Both the position numbers and the translations under genes were made by a program. Of a stretch of 64,000 bases of DNA, positions 21,561 to 33,565 are shown in pieces. Location of the stretch: NCBI RefSeq assembly GCF_036711975.1, contig NC_091968.1, positions 18,104,001 to 18,168,000 on the forward strand. Reading direction: 5' to 3'. Position 1 is the stretch's first letter. Every line of letters begins with the position of its first letter. Below the pieces are notes generated by a model. That model made no database searches. It saw only the letters and a program-made list of their open reading frames with translations, and was not told the origin of the DNA. Origin of the DNA: Onthophagus taurus. Its lineage: Eukaryota; Arthropoda; Insecta; Coleoptera; Scarabaeidae.

Positions 21561-21990
21561 GTATTTTATTTTATTGTATACAATTATTTTATAGCAGTAC
21601 CACTCCGGATGATGCATCGTAATTGACGTTGTTCGAGCGTTTAGCGTTTACACCAGGCAGCTGCAATTAAGGTTATCATAGGAATTCAGTCTTTATTTAC
21701 TTCTCCTGAAGTTGTAACTAAATTAATTCTTCTTCACCTGCGTTTATCATAGACTGCCATGCTTAATCCATGATTTTGTCACTTACGGTGTTGATATTTT
21801 TGGAATGTTTTTGTTAACATAAATGGTATATCCACACATAACAATAATTCTTCAGTCTGTGTATATCCGGTACCGACAAATAACAGAAACAACAGCAAAG
21901 TTTATCTCAATAGACTCTTTGCTTTCTTCAGTGTAAAGCTTGTTTTTTATCCCGCACATAAAATATAAAAAAAATGAGCTGCTAAGCCCT
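21561..21990. other. No recognisable gene
   Basis: About 430 bp with short frames only and no motif recognised, between the YqaJ remnant and the 3' end of the LINE. Confidence 0.5.
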
Positions 21991-22143
21991 TCTTTTTATT
22001 TATTTATTATTGGGACACAAACAGGGAGGATATCCCCAGTGAAGCATCCTCATAAAAACAAAACACTTAAAGCAAAAAAACGAGAAAAAAAAATAACAAT
22101 AATTAACTATGAAAATAATAATAACAGCATTGATAGTTGCTAA

Positions 22144-23010
22144 TTAAAAAAAAATTATAAAAACCACACAGCATCTATCGTAATCGCAATAGGGAAGATG
22201 ATATTTGTAAGCCAGATAGCGTACAAAGCGTCGTTGAACCGCTTCGATGCGATCACGATAGACCGCGTACATAGGATTCCACACTATGGAACCATAGGAT
22301 AATACGCTATTAACAAATGCCATATAAAGAGATTTAATGCTTGTAAAATTGGTAAACTGTCTACTTATTCTGATAACAAACCCTAGGTTACGCAGGGCTT
22401 TCGCCACCATGACTTCGATGTGAAGGTGATATCTCAATTTGGCATCAAGTATAATGCCAAGATCCTTCACTCTGTCAGTAGAGATAATAGGTCTACCATT
22501 AAAGTTGTAATTAAAATTAATAAGATAGCGTTTCCATGTAAACGTTATTTTTTGGCATTTGTCATAGTTCAAATAAAGTTTGTTAACGCGACAGTAATCA
22601 TGTAGACGATCAAGGTCCTCCTGGAGCCTTAGGCAGTCATGACTAGAGCTGACTCTAGTAAATATTTTATTATCATCCGCATAGCGCAGGAATTTGGAAA
22701 ATTTAAAGCACGAAGAAATGTCGTTCATGTAAATTAGAAATAATGTGGGCCCAAGGTGACTTCCCTGAGGCACACCAGATGAGATGGGTTTGTAGTCCGA
22801 CAAAAAGCTACCCATCCTAACTGCCTGACTTCTGTCAGAAAGATATGACATTATCCAGCGCACAATGCCGGCAGGAATGTTAAAGGAGGACAGCTTTTGT
22901 ATAAGAATTCCATGGTCAATCTTGTCGAAGTCTTTAGAGAAATCGGTATAAATTGCGTCAACCTGTGAGTCCTCATTTAAGGTAGAATGAATAAAATTAA
23001 CATAAGACAC
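22144..23010 (-). pseudogene. LINE reverse transcriptase palm and thumb
   Basis: Contains DAIYTDFSKDFDKIDH (first Asp; the usual Ala before Phe is Asp here), SSGVPQGSHLGPTLFLIYMN, and FLRYADDNKIF with the YADD catalytic pair. The thumb follows with KDLGIILDAKLRYHLH. It ends YLAYKYHLPYCDYDRCC. The front part is cut off by an in-frame stop, so this is not a functional protein. Confidence 0.85.
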
Positions 23011-23494
23011 TAAGTTAGACTCAACCTATAGGCCAGACAAGAATCCATGTTGTTCAGTAATGAGAGAGTGAGCAATAGAGTGGTTAAAGTAATCGCAAAC
23101 AATTTTTTCAAAAACCTTGGGAATAGACGAGATAATAGAAATTGGACGGTAATTAGATACCAACTGACTATTCCCTGATTTAAATATTGGAACGACAAAA
23201 GCTGTCTTCCACGCGCGCGGAAAAGTACCTTCGAGTAAAGTAAGGATTTTGAAAAAATAAGAAAAAGTGGGGTCGACAGTTCGGCAGTAAACTCCCTCAA
23301 AAAGGAAGATGGAATACCATCCGGACCAGAGCCAGAGGACTTGTCAAGATGGGTCAAAACATTGAGGACTGCGTCAGCAGAGAACCAAGGTGAAACACCC
23401 TGGCCACCGAAGACCATTGAGCGGTCAATACTACCATCTACGAAAACCGAGGCGAAATACTCTGCAAATGCACAAGAGATATCAGGACCTGAGG

Positions 23495-24682
23495 TCACCA
23501 TTGACCCATCAACAGAAAACATAGCGGCTGGCAAGACACATCCCCTTTCCTGGACTTAACAAAGGACCAGATTCCTTTGGGATTTTCCATAACCCCCGCC
23601 TGAATCGAGTTTAAGTAATCTCTATAATCAGCCGCAATAAGCCTCTTAGACCTGGAGCGCAAGATAGAGAAAGCCAAGTAATCACTATTATGGCGAGTAG
23701 ATTTCCATTTTTTATGGTAAAGTAGCTTTTCTTTAATGACACGAATAGTTGAACGTTTGTACCAGTAAGGAAAACGTTGCTTAGGCAGAAAGCGCTTAGG
23801 AACGTCTCTGTTAATTACATAATTAACGCGGTCATAGAAAACTTCAACCATGCTCTCCATGCCCATCCCAGCGAAAACAGACTGCCAATCGATACTATTT
23901 AAGAAACACTTGATAGCTCCGGAATTCGCGTTCTTAAAAAGAAAGCGAACATTCGGACCATCACTCAGACAAATGAACATGCCCGATAATAAGAATTCAA
24001 ACGGTGGATGGTGGCAGTCAGGATCCACAAGTGGATCGTTGCAGAGGTGTATGCTTTCGACTCGACCGTTAGCGCATAGAACAAGATCAAGAATTCTATT
24101 ATTAATATTCGATACATTATTAAATTGACTAAAATTACAATATGAATAAATGTTAAGAAAATCAATCGCGCGACCGTCGAAATTCCCTGTGGTAATTAAT
24201 ACATCATCTTCAGACATAGACCAAGAGATAGTTGGCATGTTGAAATCACCTATAATAACAATCATAATTTCCGGGTAGGCATCGCGCACAGCAGACACAC
24301 TGGACAAAAACAGATTCAGCGCTTCATCAGCAGAAGGAGGAAGATAAACACAGCACAAAAGAAAAATTAGTTGACCGCACTGAACTTTCAACCACAAGTC
24401 CTCCGCACCGCTTTGCAGACTCGGCATGGGAACGGTATGAAAGCCATGCTTCGCAGCTATAAGGATTCCGCCACCATCGCGCTTGGTGGAAGCCGTTGAA
24501 TTTCTATCGCGACGATATACGGTATAAGATGAGTTGAGTAGCTCCTTGTCGGATATGCTATCATTAAGAAATGTTTCAGTAAGGCAGATAAAATCCGCCA
24601 ATAAGGCATGTGAATTGATTGAACAAGTATTAGTCTTGGATCGTAAACCACGGACGTTCTGATAATAGAAGCTGATACCCAT
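23495..24682 (-). pseudogene. LINE apurinic-like endonuclease domain
   Basis: 395 codons opening with MGISFYYQNVRGLRSKTN. The motif order Asn (NVRG), Glu (LTETFLND), RRDRN, GGGILIAAKHG, CCVYLPPS and GDFNMP fits the EEP fold that nicks target DNA. The last 100 residues (RFLPKQRFPYWYKRSTIRVI onward) are the usual linker before the reverse transcriptase. It ends by frameshift. Confidence 0.85.
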
Positions 24683-24699
24683 AAACCGTTAAAAAGTGA

Positions 24700-25800
24700 T
24701 AGGATCAACAATAAAAACGACGAGGGCCATCTTACAATTTATTCAAGTCAGACGACGATTTGATCACCAAAATCTTCGCTCTATCATCTTTCCTTTCATT
24801 TTGTTGCAGTTGAATGGATTATTCTCCACCATCAGTATTTGGTTTTGCATCATTTGTATTATTTATTATAATTGTATATAATAATTATACAATTATATTA
24901 TAGAATATATAATTGTATTATGGTATCGCTTCAAATAATGTATCGTTTTAATTTTTACTGTGATGGTTTATTCTTTTTAAATAAGTACTTTTTATGTGTG
25001 CTACAGTTTATACAATAAAATTAATAAAATTTAACTTACCTTTCGGAATGAATACATTTTTCAATTGAATCTCGGACTATAAAATATGAAATTTTAGATT
25101 TTATAAAAATCGTAAATTATTACCGTCTATTACTCCTTTTTCGAGAACGTCTTCAAATACTAAGGGGTAGTTTTTTAGATGAACCTACCCATTGTTTATA
25201 AAAACTTTACACAAACTAAATTAAATTAACACTATAGTAAACAATAAAATAACAACTATTGACTATAAACTCAAAAATTTAGTTAAATTACACAATCATT
25301 AGAAGAAAATCACGGAAAATAATGTTCAAAACGCACTTTTGGAAATGATTAGTTTCTCTACCACATTAAAAAAGTAATAAATAAAACATCGAGCTTCGAT
25401 GAAGAGAGTCGATGTCAGCGCCGCTCAGTCGGCAAGAGGCGGGACTAACGCGGAGTTAATACTTCGTGGGAATCATGACGGACAATATTCATTTTTATGA
25501 TACCTTTTTGCAACTTTAGCAAATTACAAACTATTCCTTTATAACTAAAAATTCTGAAAAATTTCATTTGAAAAATATTACTATTTTCAAGTATACTATC
25601 ATGCAAGCTAAAAAAGAACGACCAAATTCTATAATATTGAGGAAAAAAAAACCTTTTTTTGAAAAATTTTAAAAATTTTCACCATGCGTTATGTAGAATT
25701 GTTAGAAGAAGCTATGTACAAAATTTCATCCAAATATTTTCATAAATAATGTATGTTTTTTGTAATTTGCCGAGCTGTATGGTAAAGTAGCCTCTTAACA
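24700..25800. other. AT-rich stretch without recognisable gene
   Basis: About 1.1 kb. An AT-only tract with repeated ATAATTATACAATTATAT lies at 24855-24915. A less AT-rich patch lies at 25395-25480. No open frame of note and no motif I recognise. Homology to the B segment starts only at about 25806. Confidence 0.5.
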
Positions 25801-25805
25801 CTTAC

Positions 25806-26085
25806 AATTCGATAAAAGTTTCATAATTTTTAGAAATAACAAGAATTGTATTGTTAGTATTGACAGATTACAAACAGCTTTTATTTTAAACGATTCATTA
25901 CGTCCTTTCTCTATAAATGAACAAAATAAAGTTAAAAATGTTTCTTTTTCTTTACCATAATTAACATTTTACATGCGTTTTCTTTGCGTTCTGTCTTGAT
26001 CTCTTCTTGGAAGGAGGGGAGGGAGGAGTATTTGTGGCGACACATTCATGGCCGACCTCCCTTTTCTTTAAAACATCTTATTTAT
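25806..26085 (+). pseudogene. Gypsy integrase tail and LTR-proximal region (C segment)
   Basis: Matches 14090-14510 but without the ACTAG repeat, so FRNNKN and SIDRLQTAF are continuous. The purine run and GGCGACACATTCATGG(C)CGACC stretch follow as in B. The rest of the Gypsy element is absent, so the duplication started inside its 3' end. Confidence 0.7.
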
Positions 26086-26199
26086 TTATCATGACAATAT
26101 CACCAAGACAATTTGTTTATTATTATTCATTCATTAAAATTCACTCAACATGTTCGCTTCATTTATCTAGTAAAATATAATTATTAATTTATTAAAAAA

Positions 26200-26599
26200 A
26201 TGCATATTTATCATATTGTGGATAACATCCTCACAATTTACAGCAAATTTGGCTTTAAATTGTATATTATTTTTGGAAAATGGTATTAGAAATTTTGTAT
26301 GTAATGAACTCAATTGATGAAATAATAGGTCTTATTGGATAATTGCTTTTGTGTAATTTGATCAATGAATATACCAAAGGTGTTTTTGGTTTCATTGGCG
26401 TTAAATTAAATGTGAATACATTTTGTTGTGTGAGAAATTCTTGTGCTTTAACTATTTTCTTAGTTTTGGTATGAAAGGCGGCTGTAAGGTTTTTCTTTAT
26501 TTCTATGAAATTGTAGTCGTTAAAAAATTGTAAGGTTTCTGCAATGTATAAACGTTTTTCTAGAATGACTAAACCTACGTTTTTATAATATTTGTACAA
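26200..26599 (-). pseudogene. Penelope-like RT fragment (C segment)
   Basis: Same fragment as 16738-17175, with KNVGLVILEKRLYIAE and PLVYSLIKLHKSNYPIRPII; slightly shorter at its left end after KISNTIF. It sits in the same place relative to the mariner remnant. Confidence 0.75.
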
Positions 26600-26619
26600 A
26601 TGAAGAAATCCTTAATATA

Positions 26620-27527
26620 TCGTTTATGCACAGAAACTGCGACAAAGTTTTTAGTAAAACTAGCAGAATGTTTAATGAAAACTATTCACATTTACCTCCG
26701 ATAATAAAAGGTAAAGTTAGAAGAATAGAAGCAAATTCTTGGCATATTTCAAGGCCAACCTCAACGCCTCAATCTGAGGATCTTGAAGAAACATCAGTTC
26801 CACAACTACAAGTCCTGGTTAGTTCAAGACCTTCATACTCAAGATCCCGACGACGAAGTGAACTTGTGTGAAACTTTTTGAAAAAGTTATCTGGACGGAA
26901 GAAGTTTTCGCGCAAAGATACCTTTAACAGGCATAACAACCATATCTAGGCTTCCGTCAACCTGAATGCAATCCGAGAAAGAAACTATCTGGTTAAGTTT
27001 AGTTTTAACGTTTTTTGCTTTTGGTGGATGGCAGGTTCTCTTACGTCATTTATGACGGCGTTTTAACGGCGGAGCATTACCTGAACTTATTACGTACTGT
27101 GGTAGAAGATTTTCTTGACAACCTGTCTTTGAACATGAGAAGAAGCAGTTGGTATCAACTGGATGGAGCTCCCGCCTATTGAAGTATCTCAAAAACTCAC
27201 CTCAATGTTCGAAGGCAGGTGGATAAGGCAGTTAGGACCGTGAAACTGACTGGCAAGATCTCCAAATTTGACGCCTGTGGACGTCTACCTTTGGGGATGT
27301 ATAAAACATCAGGTCTACCAGACACCCGTAAATACAAAGGAAGAATTAGAAGCACGCGTACTACAGTCTCTTTCCTCAAGAAGTACGAAGAACAACAGTT
27401 GAGGGTGTTTCTTCATGTATAACACAGTGCTTGAATGCGAACGGCCACTATTTCGAACATTTATTGTAACTTGTTTCTAGCCCTTAAACATCTAAGAAGG
27501 TTCAGTCTCGCTGAGACACCCTGTATA
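26620..27527 (+). pseudogene. Mariner-type transposase, decayed (C segment)
   Basis: Counterpart of 17190-18177, with small internal deletions relative to B near 26780 and 26870. The middle block WYQLDGAPAY (second catalytic Asp) is clearer here than in B. It ends at the same CTGAGACACCCTG-TA terminus. Confidence 0.75.
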
Positions 27528-27828
27528 ACACTATCTTTAAAACCATAGTTAGTGGCAGATGAATATAAGTGATGCAAGAAAGGTATTGGCAAAGTAAATG
27601 AATTGTTGGAGAAGGGCGGCAAGGGCGGCAAAAAAAGGGAGGAGACCCAACACATGATCAAGAGGAGTAAAGAACACGATGGCAGAATGGAACCTAACCA
27701 AAGGCGTCTAATGAAGCATGGAGAATTAAAAACTTATTGTGAGTTTTGACATTTATAGTAGAAAAAACTCAATCGAATTTAAAAAAAATTTAAAGTCAAA
27801 TAAAACAAATAATTACACATACATTTAT

Positions 27829-28935
27829 TTAATTTGGCCAAACTATGGATTCAATCCAAGAAATATAGTTAGAGACTCTTGTATAAACCCCGGGAACTAA
27901 TCCGCAATTATTTCCAAACGATGTAACCCCAACAACTCTATACATTTGTGGTAAATGTTGAATTTTCATTTGAATCGGTCCACCAGAATCACCATGACAA
28001 GCATCCACCATAGTTTCTGGATCTCCTCCGCATATTTGCAACTCTTCATTGAAACCATTCGCTAATCTCGGTTGTGCACGAATACTTCTTGCACAATTTC
28101 CCGCCGGCAAATTGTGTAAATTAGCCTTTTGAAGATAAGTATGCAATTTACCGCCATAATATAAAGCTCCCCATCCAGTTATTGTTAAATTGTTATGTTC
28201 TAAATCTAATTTTGATTGTAAACAAGCAGGTTTTACGTATAGCGTGTAAATCACGGGACGATCCAATTTAATTAGAGCTATATCGTGATAAAAAGATTCG
28301 AAATCATAATCCGGGGGACTAAAAACTTGTTGAATCTTAAAATTTTGAGGTTCCGCAGATTCGTTTGTTGCAGCTATATCCAAATCGCCTAATCTTACTA
28401 GGGAAACTGGTCCACTAAAAATAATTAAAAAAATAGTTATTTAAACAAAAAATTTTGTTGATTTCTTACAAATCTTTTGATTCTAAACAATGAGCTGCTG
28501 TTAAGATGAATTGTTCGCTGATTAAACTCCCACCGCATTTAAATTCGATGTTTTCTGATGGACCATATCCCAAAATAGCCTATAATTATTTTAATAATTT
28601 ATTTTAGTTAATGATTTCAATTGTTAATTACCATATGGGGATATTCTTCAAAATAAGCATTCGTACCACCAACAACGAAGGGAAAATTAGGCTTCATTAC
28701 ACTTTTTGGTGTTGTACTCGTGGTGGTTGTTATCGTAGTTTTGATGTTCAATTTTAAATATTCTTGACATTCTTTAAGGATAAAATTAGATATTAATCAA
28801 TGTGTAATATTAAATTTTTAACATTTTACTTTTCTCGCTAATTCTTTTTGAAATTCTTCCTTCGACAATTTCCGTTTCATTTTTAACAAACAATATGAAT
28901 GTTAAACCGAGAAACGTCTTAATGGAACCACGCAT
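27829..28935 (-). CDS. Protease C: secreted serine protease lacking CLIP domain
   Basis: Four exons, minus strand: 28935-28830, 28771-28632, 28579-28470, 28414-27829; 313 codons. It has the same CLIP-removing fusion as protease B at the same junction, so the deletion predates the B/C duplication. Activation site NFPF before VVGG, P1 Phe67. Triad His112, Asp163, Ser262; S1-pocket Asp256. It differs from B by two codons in the Thr-rich linker and by scattered substitutions (for example Asn for Asp in ANGFNEEL). No stop or frameshift. Signal peptide MRGSIKTFLGLTFILFV. Confidence 0.85.
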
Positions 28936-29334
28936 TTTGTTAAACTGATTTCATTTGAAATAATCCAAATCACCTTGATTGTTCAGAAAACAGACCGATT
29001 AAAAGATGAACATAATAAGACATAAAAGATTTACATAATGAAGATTTTCCATAGTTTTGATGACTTAATAAGTACGGTTATTAATATAAAGGGTACATTA
29101 AGAATTCAATTACAGAATAAATCATTAAATAAAATAATTAAAAATGGAAGGATTTCACAAACAGATGTGGATCAACAAACTAAAAGCAAACAAATATAGT
29201 GTCAAGGTTACACCAGATTTAGGTTGTATGTATGAAGAATTTTATTTAATTTGTGTTAATCGGTGCGCTTGAAGTTTTGACCTGTTCCGTGCGATATTGT
29301 GATTATTTGCTACATTATTTATTTAATCATAAGA

Positions 29335-29660
29335 AAGCCACATCGTCAATAAATACACATAAGGCATTGCTTTGCTTGTTCCTAGCAAAGGAGTATCTTT
29401 GTTGAGATATGCTTCTGAAATATGACGTCATCGCTTTGTTTGCCGTATTCTCTAACTTTAATTGTAATAAACCTGACATGTGCATCTGCTACTGCTTATA
29501 GCACCATAGAATAATACTTCTTATAATTAAAAAAATGTGGGGCAGGGTTGGCAGAACATTTGACTCGAATATATTTTCTGTTAATAGCACCAATTGTTAG
29601 GAGAATTCCAATAGTTGTAAAAAATCTTCAAATATGAAAATGCGTGGTTGGCGTTTTAAG
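29335..29660 (-). pseudogene. PIF/Harbinger remnant (C segment)
   Basis: Matches 9900-10200 beside protease A, including GCACCAATTGTTAGGAGAAT, which is missing in B. It is shortened at the left relative to A. Decayed. Confidence 0.55.
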
Positions 29661-29743
29661 TTAAAGTAGTACAAAATTTAGTCTGACACACGTTTTAGAG
29701 CTGCGGTAAGTACATTAGATTACTCCTGCGAATCTTCAACGCA

Positions 29744-29992
29744 TTGTTGTCTATCGATTTGAAACCGACGACGATCAATATTCTCAGTCGATGTTGTTTG
29801 AAAGCGATAGGGAATGATACTGAGAAGGTGAAAATGCTGGTGATAGAGTGTTCTGATATTGACAAGGTGGAATCCCTGATGATGGAGTTGTATAGTACTG
29901 GGATGGTCTCAAGACCTACAATTGCTTGTCACCATTACACTTTCAATTTGTTCCTGGAATATTTTTGCATCGTAAAGTGGCGTCTGTTTTAG
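29744..29992 (+). pseudogene. Unrecognised fragment with acidic repeat peptide
   Basis: An open frame of 82 codons containing NDTEKVKMLVIECSDIDKVE and SLMMELYSTG, homologous to 10270-10380. No known domain recognised. It marks the far end of the A/C homology. Confidence 0.35.
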
Positions 29993-30289
29993 TTGGACAA
30001 TCATTAAGTTAATCAATCTATCTAGATAACAAAATCTTCAACTATCCCTTATCAAAAGCTCATCCATTGCTAAAATACAATTGGAATTTAGACTTCTATA
30101 TTCAAAGTCCTGGAACATCCTGTAGCGGTTAAACTTATCAAGGTGGACGGAATTGTTAGAGCAGCTTTAGCACCGGTGAAAAAAAAGATACCAACAGACT
30201 GTTTTGCATATCTATTGTTTCATGAAACAATTCACACTAGCGATAAGGTAATAATACCTGGAGAACTTAATGCTTGAGATTTCAATAAT
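29993..30289. other. No recognisable gene
   Basis: About 300 bp between the end of the duplicon and the RTE fragment. I see nothing I can name. Confidence 0.5.
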
Positions 30290-30960
30290 ATTATTCAGGG
30301 AATAAACCAGAAATACAACGAAACAACACTTCTGCTCGCTCCAGATATGAATAAAGGATAAACAATATATACTTCCCACGTAGAAACTATAAGAAAAAGA
30401 TACCTTTAACAAGAATAAAGGCCAGCAATCAATGATAGACTACGTAATTACAAATCGAGCAATACTTACATCGCAAATACTAGACGTAAGGGTACTCAAA
30501 TCCGAATACATAAGTATAGATTTTAACCTTGTCATATACAAGATCTTATTAGAACGACTCCGATTATTCAAAATGCAACCCAAATTTATTGAAAAATATA
30601 ACCTAGAATCACTGATATCTGAAAGCACAAAGTATCTACACAAAAACAGGTTAAAAACTAAACTAAATAACACCAAATTTGAGAAGGAACCGAACGTCGA
30701 GGCAACCTGGCAGAAGCATTCAAAAATGTATCAACGAGATAGCAGATTAAACCATCGATAACGGAAAAGTTAACATTAACACAACCAAAAACACTTCCCT
30801 GCTTTCGTGAAGAGGATGCTTTCAAATATTCCACCGGGAACCAGACTTTATTAGGAATAACACACCCAACCGTCTAAAGATAGAAATAAAAATGACCCTG
30901 AAAACTACACGTCTATAACTCCACTGAATATTACATACAAGATGATGAAGTTATAAACAA
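30290..30960 (+). pseudogene. RTE-like LINE endonuclease/RT remnant
   Basis: The plus strand encodes SMIDYVITNRAILTSQILDV and then a region where SDHHLV would normally stand, changed to ISIDFNLV. A linker follows and then a broken reverse-transcriptase start (ENYTSITPLNITYKMM). The catalytic His of the endonuclease is absent. Heavily decayed. Confidence 0.6.
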
Positions 30961-31149
30961 ATAACGAAAGCTTAGGACAGATTAAAGGAGGTTTATTCTC
31001 TCACCTGCCACACCGGCTGCTCATCCCGTTATTTCTTTGGTCTTTAACTGTGTACAGCCAGTACTCACCTCTACTAAGCTCCTAACGAAAACTATAACTA
31101 GCAAAATAACACAAAATTAAAATAAATGAATTTGTTAAACAAATGTTTA

Positions 31150-31456
31150 TCGTAAAAAATATGAAGACGATCCATTTGAATTACCGAAAACGTTTTCGTA
31201 AAAATTATGATTTAAAATTTAAATTAGCGATTAAATTACGCGCTTCAAGACGAGATCGAACTGCGGTTTTACCAGTATGAATATCATCCCAACTAGTGAC
31301 TAATCTTACGTCAACGTTTTTCATCGTCTTGCCAAATACTGAATTATTCATTAATTTAATAAAATCTTTTTCAGACCATACGCTAGCCGAAGCCACAGAG
31401 GTGCCACAAGTGAAATCGTCAACAGTCATTATAAAGAAAGTAGCAAGCAACTGCAT
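31150..31456 (-). pseudogene. Polinton/Maverick DNA polymerase B fragment
   Basis: Minus-strand reading has [20 protein letters not shown] and then DVRLVTSW and [16 protein letters not shown]. The [18 protein letters not shown] block is characteristic of protein-primed family B polymerases of Polintons and related linear elements. A few residues usual between KN and VDVRL are missing. Only this patch remains; no integrase, capsid or other Polinton gene is seen nearby. Confidence 0.65.
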
Positions 31457-32110
31457 TGCAGTGCCTCTTCCACGATCTCAGCGTCTAACATATTTCTAAG
31501 CCATTAGAAATAAAACTTCATTATCAAGGAAAGCAATAGGTATTTGCATAAGTAGCTCACGAAGTATTGTTACCAACAAAGAAAATACGAAAACCGAGAT
31601 TGTTTGCATCCTAAGCGTCATAATTGAAATCGTTAACGCTCATTATGTCCAGAAGACAGCAAGTAACAGTCTCCATTGTGGAGCATCGGCCGCAAGTGAC
31701 CTTGACATCTAACATATTTCTAAACCATTAGAAATAAAACTTCGTACCTTTGAATATAGAATAGGTATTTGCATAAGTAGCTCACAAAGTATTATTAGCA
31801 AGTAAGAAATGAAACCCAAGGCCCCTTCGGGCTGTGGCGCGATGATTGAAGTTGTTAACCCAAAAAACAGGAAGTAACTGACCCCATTGTCGCAACGATA
31901 ATGTGTATCGTAGGTTGTTACAAATAAAACTTGGTAACTTTTCAATGCGATAATTGTATACCAAGTGCCTAGGGTGGCCGACGCTAAGGTATTAAGTTTG
32001 CTAGGTATTTTTGTCAGTGAGGAAGAGGTTAAACTTGTAGTATAAGTCGTCAAGTAATCGTCTCAACTACTATGCCTTGGCCGCAAGCGCCCTCGACATT
32101 TATCATCTCA
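31440..32110. repeat. Degenerate direct repeat, about 223-bp unit
   Basis: TCTAACATATTTCTAA then CCATTAGAAATAAAACTTC recurs at about 31486 and 31709. AGGTATTTGCATAAGTAGCTC occurs in both units. A third, weaker copy ends near 32110. Function unknown. Confidence 0.6.
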
Positions 32111-33219
32111 ATAAACCATTAGAATTTCTTCTTCCTACAATTCTACAAATGCAATGAGGAATTATAGTATTCTTAGTTCAAACAATCCAATAAATAAAAA
32201 AATAGTAAATGGCGTAAATAGGAAGACAATATATTGATTATTTGGAGTAGCAAACATTTACTTATTGGGATTTGTCTATTTTCAAGGTTTATGAATAACT
32301 TTACTTTACTCTAATTATTCGATATTTTTTCTCAACAAGTTTCAAAAGCATCAAATAACGTAAATCAGACTTTGACGTTTGTCAATAACTCATTAAACTT
32401 TTGCTTTCCATGGCATACTAGGTAAATATCGATATGATGTGTGCATTTTTCAAGAAACCATAATTATTTCCCCAACTATAAATGTTAGGTATAGGACATA
32501 TGGGATAAAAGAGATGTAAAATGAGACGTCGAAGACGACTAAGTAATAAAATATGAAGGGTGCCATTTAAAGAAATGAAGTTATGGTGCTTCCATATTTT
32601 GAAAAGTTTACGTGCCATAGTTGAGTGACCAAACGATCTAGACAGCCAATCTTGGCACCAAAACATACTCCATCATGTTGCTTAAACATGTTTTGAATCC
32701 TAAATTGATATCCCAAAAATTGAGTGTTTTCAGATTTTTTTAGAATAATTCGAATAACTCGAGAAAGCCCGAATCAAATTGCAAAAAGTAAAGTTATTCA
32801 TAAACCTTGAAAAAAGACAAATCCAAATACAGGTAAATGTCGTTTTACGCCAGGGTTCCGTTCCGAGAGACACCGGCGTAAACAAAATCGGCGTAAAATG
32901 AACACAAATATAATGGACGATATAACATTAGGTTCCATGTCAAAATTCTAAGAACAATCTAACATGTTTATTTAATACATATCCTATTTACATAATATAT
33001 TCAAAATAAATAACAATCTCTTGATATAAATTAAAGTATTTTTTGAAATAAATACTTACTAACTCACTAGTTCGTCGGTACTAAATTAAACTCTTTTTGA
33101 AAAAAGCATTCAATTTCATTTGATTTGATTGTTGCTTTCTTGCAGAATCATAGCATAATTTGCGCTTCGATTGTAATCCCCATCTATCTCAGATCTCACC
33201 TGTTAACCTTTCTATAGAG

Positions 33220-33426
33220 CAGTGGTGTCCAGTAATTTTTGATCAAGATCGACTTTTTATATAAATGTCTTGCCAAGATAGACCGAAGGGTTTAAGATCT
33301 TTTTTTACATTTTAAAACTAACCTTCCTTTTTTGGTTCTGAGGCCCAATTATAGATATTTCAGATTCATGATTTTGTTGGCGATCGACTCAAAATGGCTT
33401 CGCGATCGACTTTATGGACACCACTG
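33220..33426. mobile_element. hAT MITE with 8-bp target duplication
   Basis: Begins CAGTGGTGTCCAGTA and ends ATGGACACCACTG. Flanking CTATAGAG occurs on both sides (33212-33219 and 33427-33434), the 8-bp duplication expected for hAT. 207 bp; the interior has inverted GATCGAC motifs. Confidence 0.9.
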
Positions 33427-33565
33427 CTATAGAGGATAGGAAACGAGTTAGATCGTTCGCTTTTAGGATTTTCCTATCATTTTCTTTCTCATCCTCCTCT
33501 TCTTCTTTGGGATTTTCTGATTGAGAGCGATCATATGCCTCCATCAACTCTTCTAATTCTTGATT

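Larger units (their letters stand above)
21993..24690 (-). mobile_element. Nearly full-length jockey/CR1-like LINE
   Basis: Minus strand. Endonuclease at 23495-24682: YYQNVRGLRSKTN, LTETFLND with catalytic Glu, RDGGGILIA, VIIGDFNMP. Linker and reverse-transcriptase start at 23010-23534; palm at 22144-23010. The 3' end lies near 21993 with a short ATAAATAAATAAA tail, like the tail of the plus-strand relative at 44107-45955. Three lesions separate it from an intact frame: a frameshift at about 23515, a frameshift at about 23240, and a stop at about 23023 replacing a codon of the GFLSG block. Best-preserved LINE in the window. Confidence 0.85.

Noticed and set aside
31709..32053. 114-codon minus-strand frame rich in Thr/Ser/Leu
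   Set aside because: It lies in the degenerate 223-bp direct repeat, is not conserved between repeat units and has no recognisable domain.
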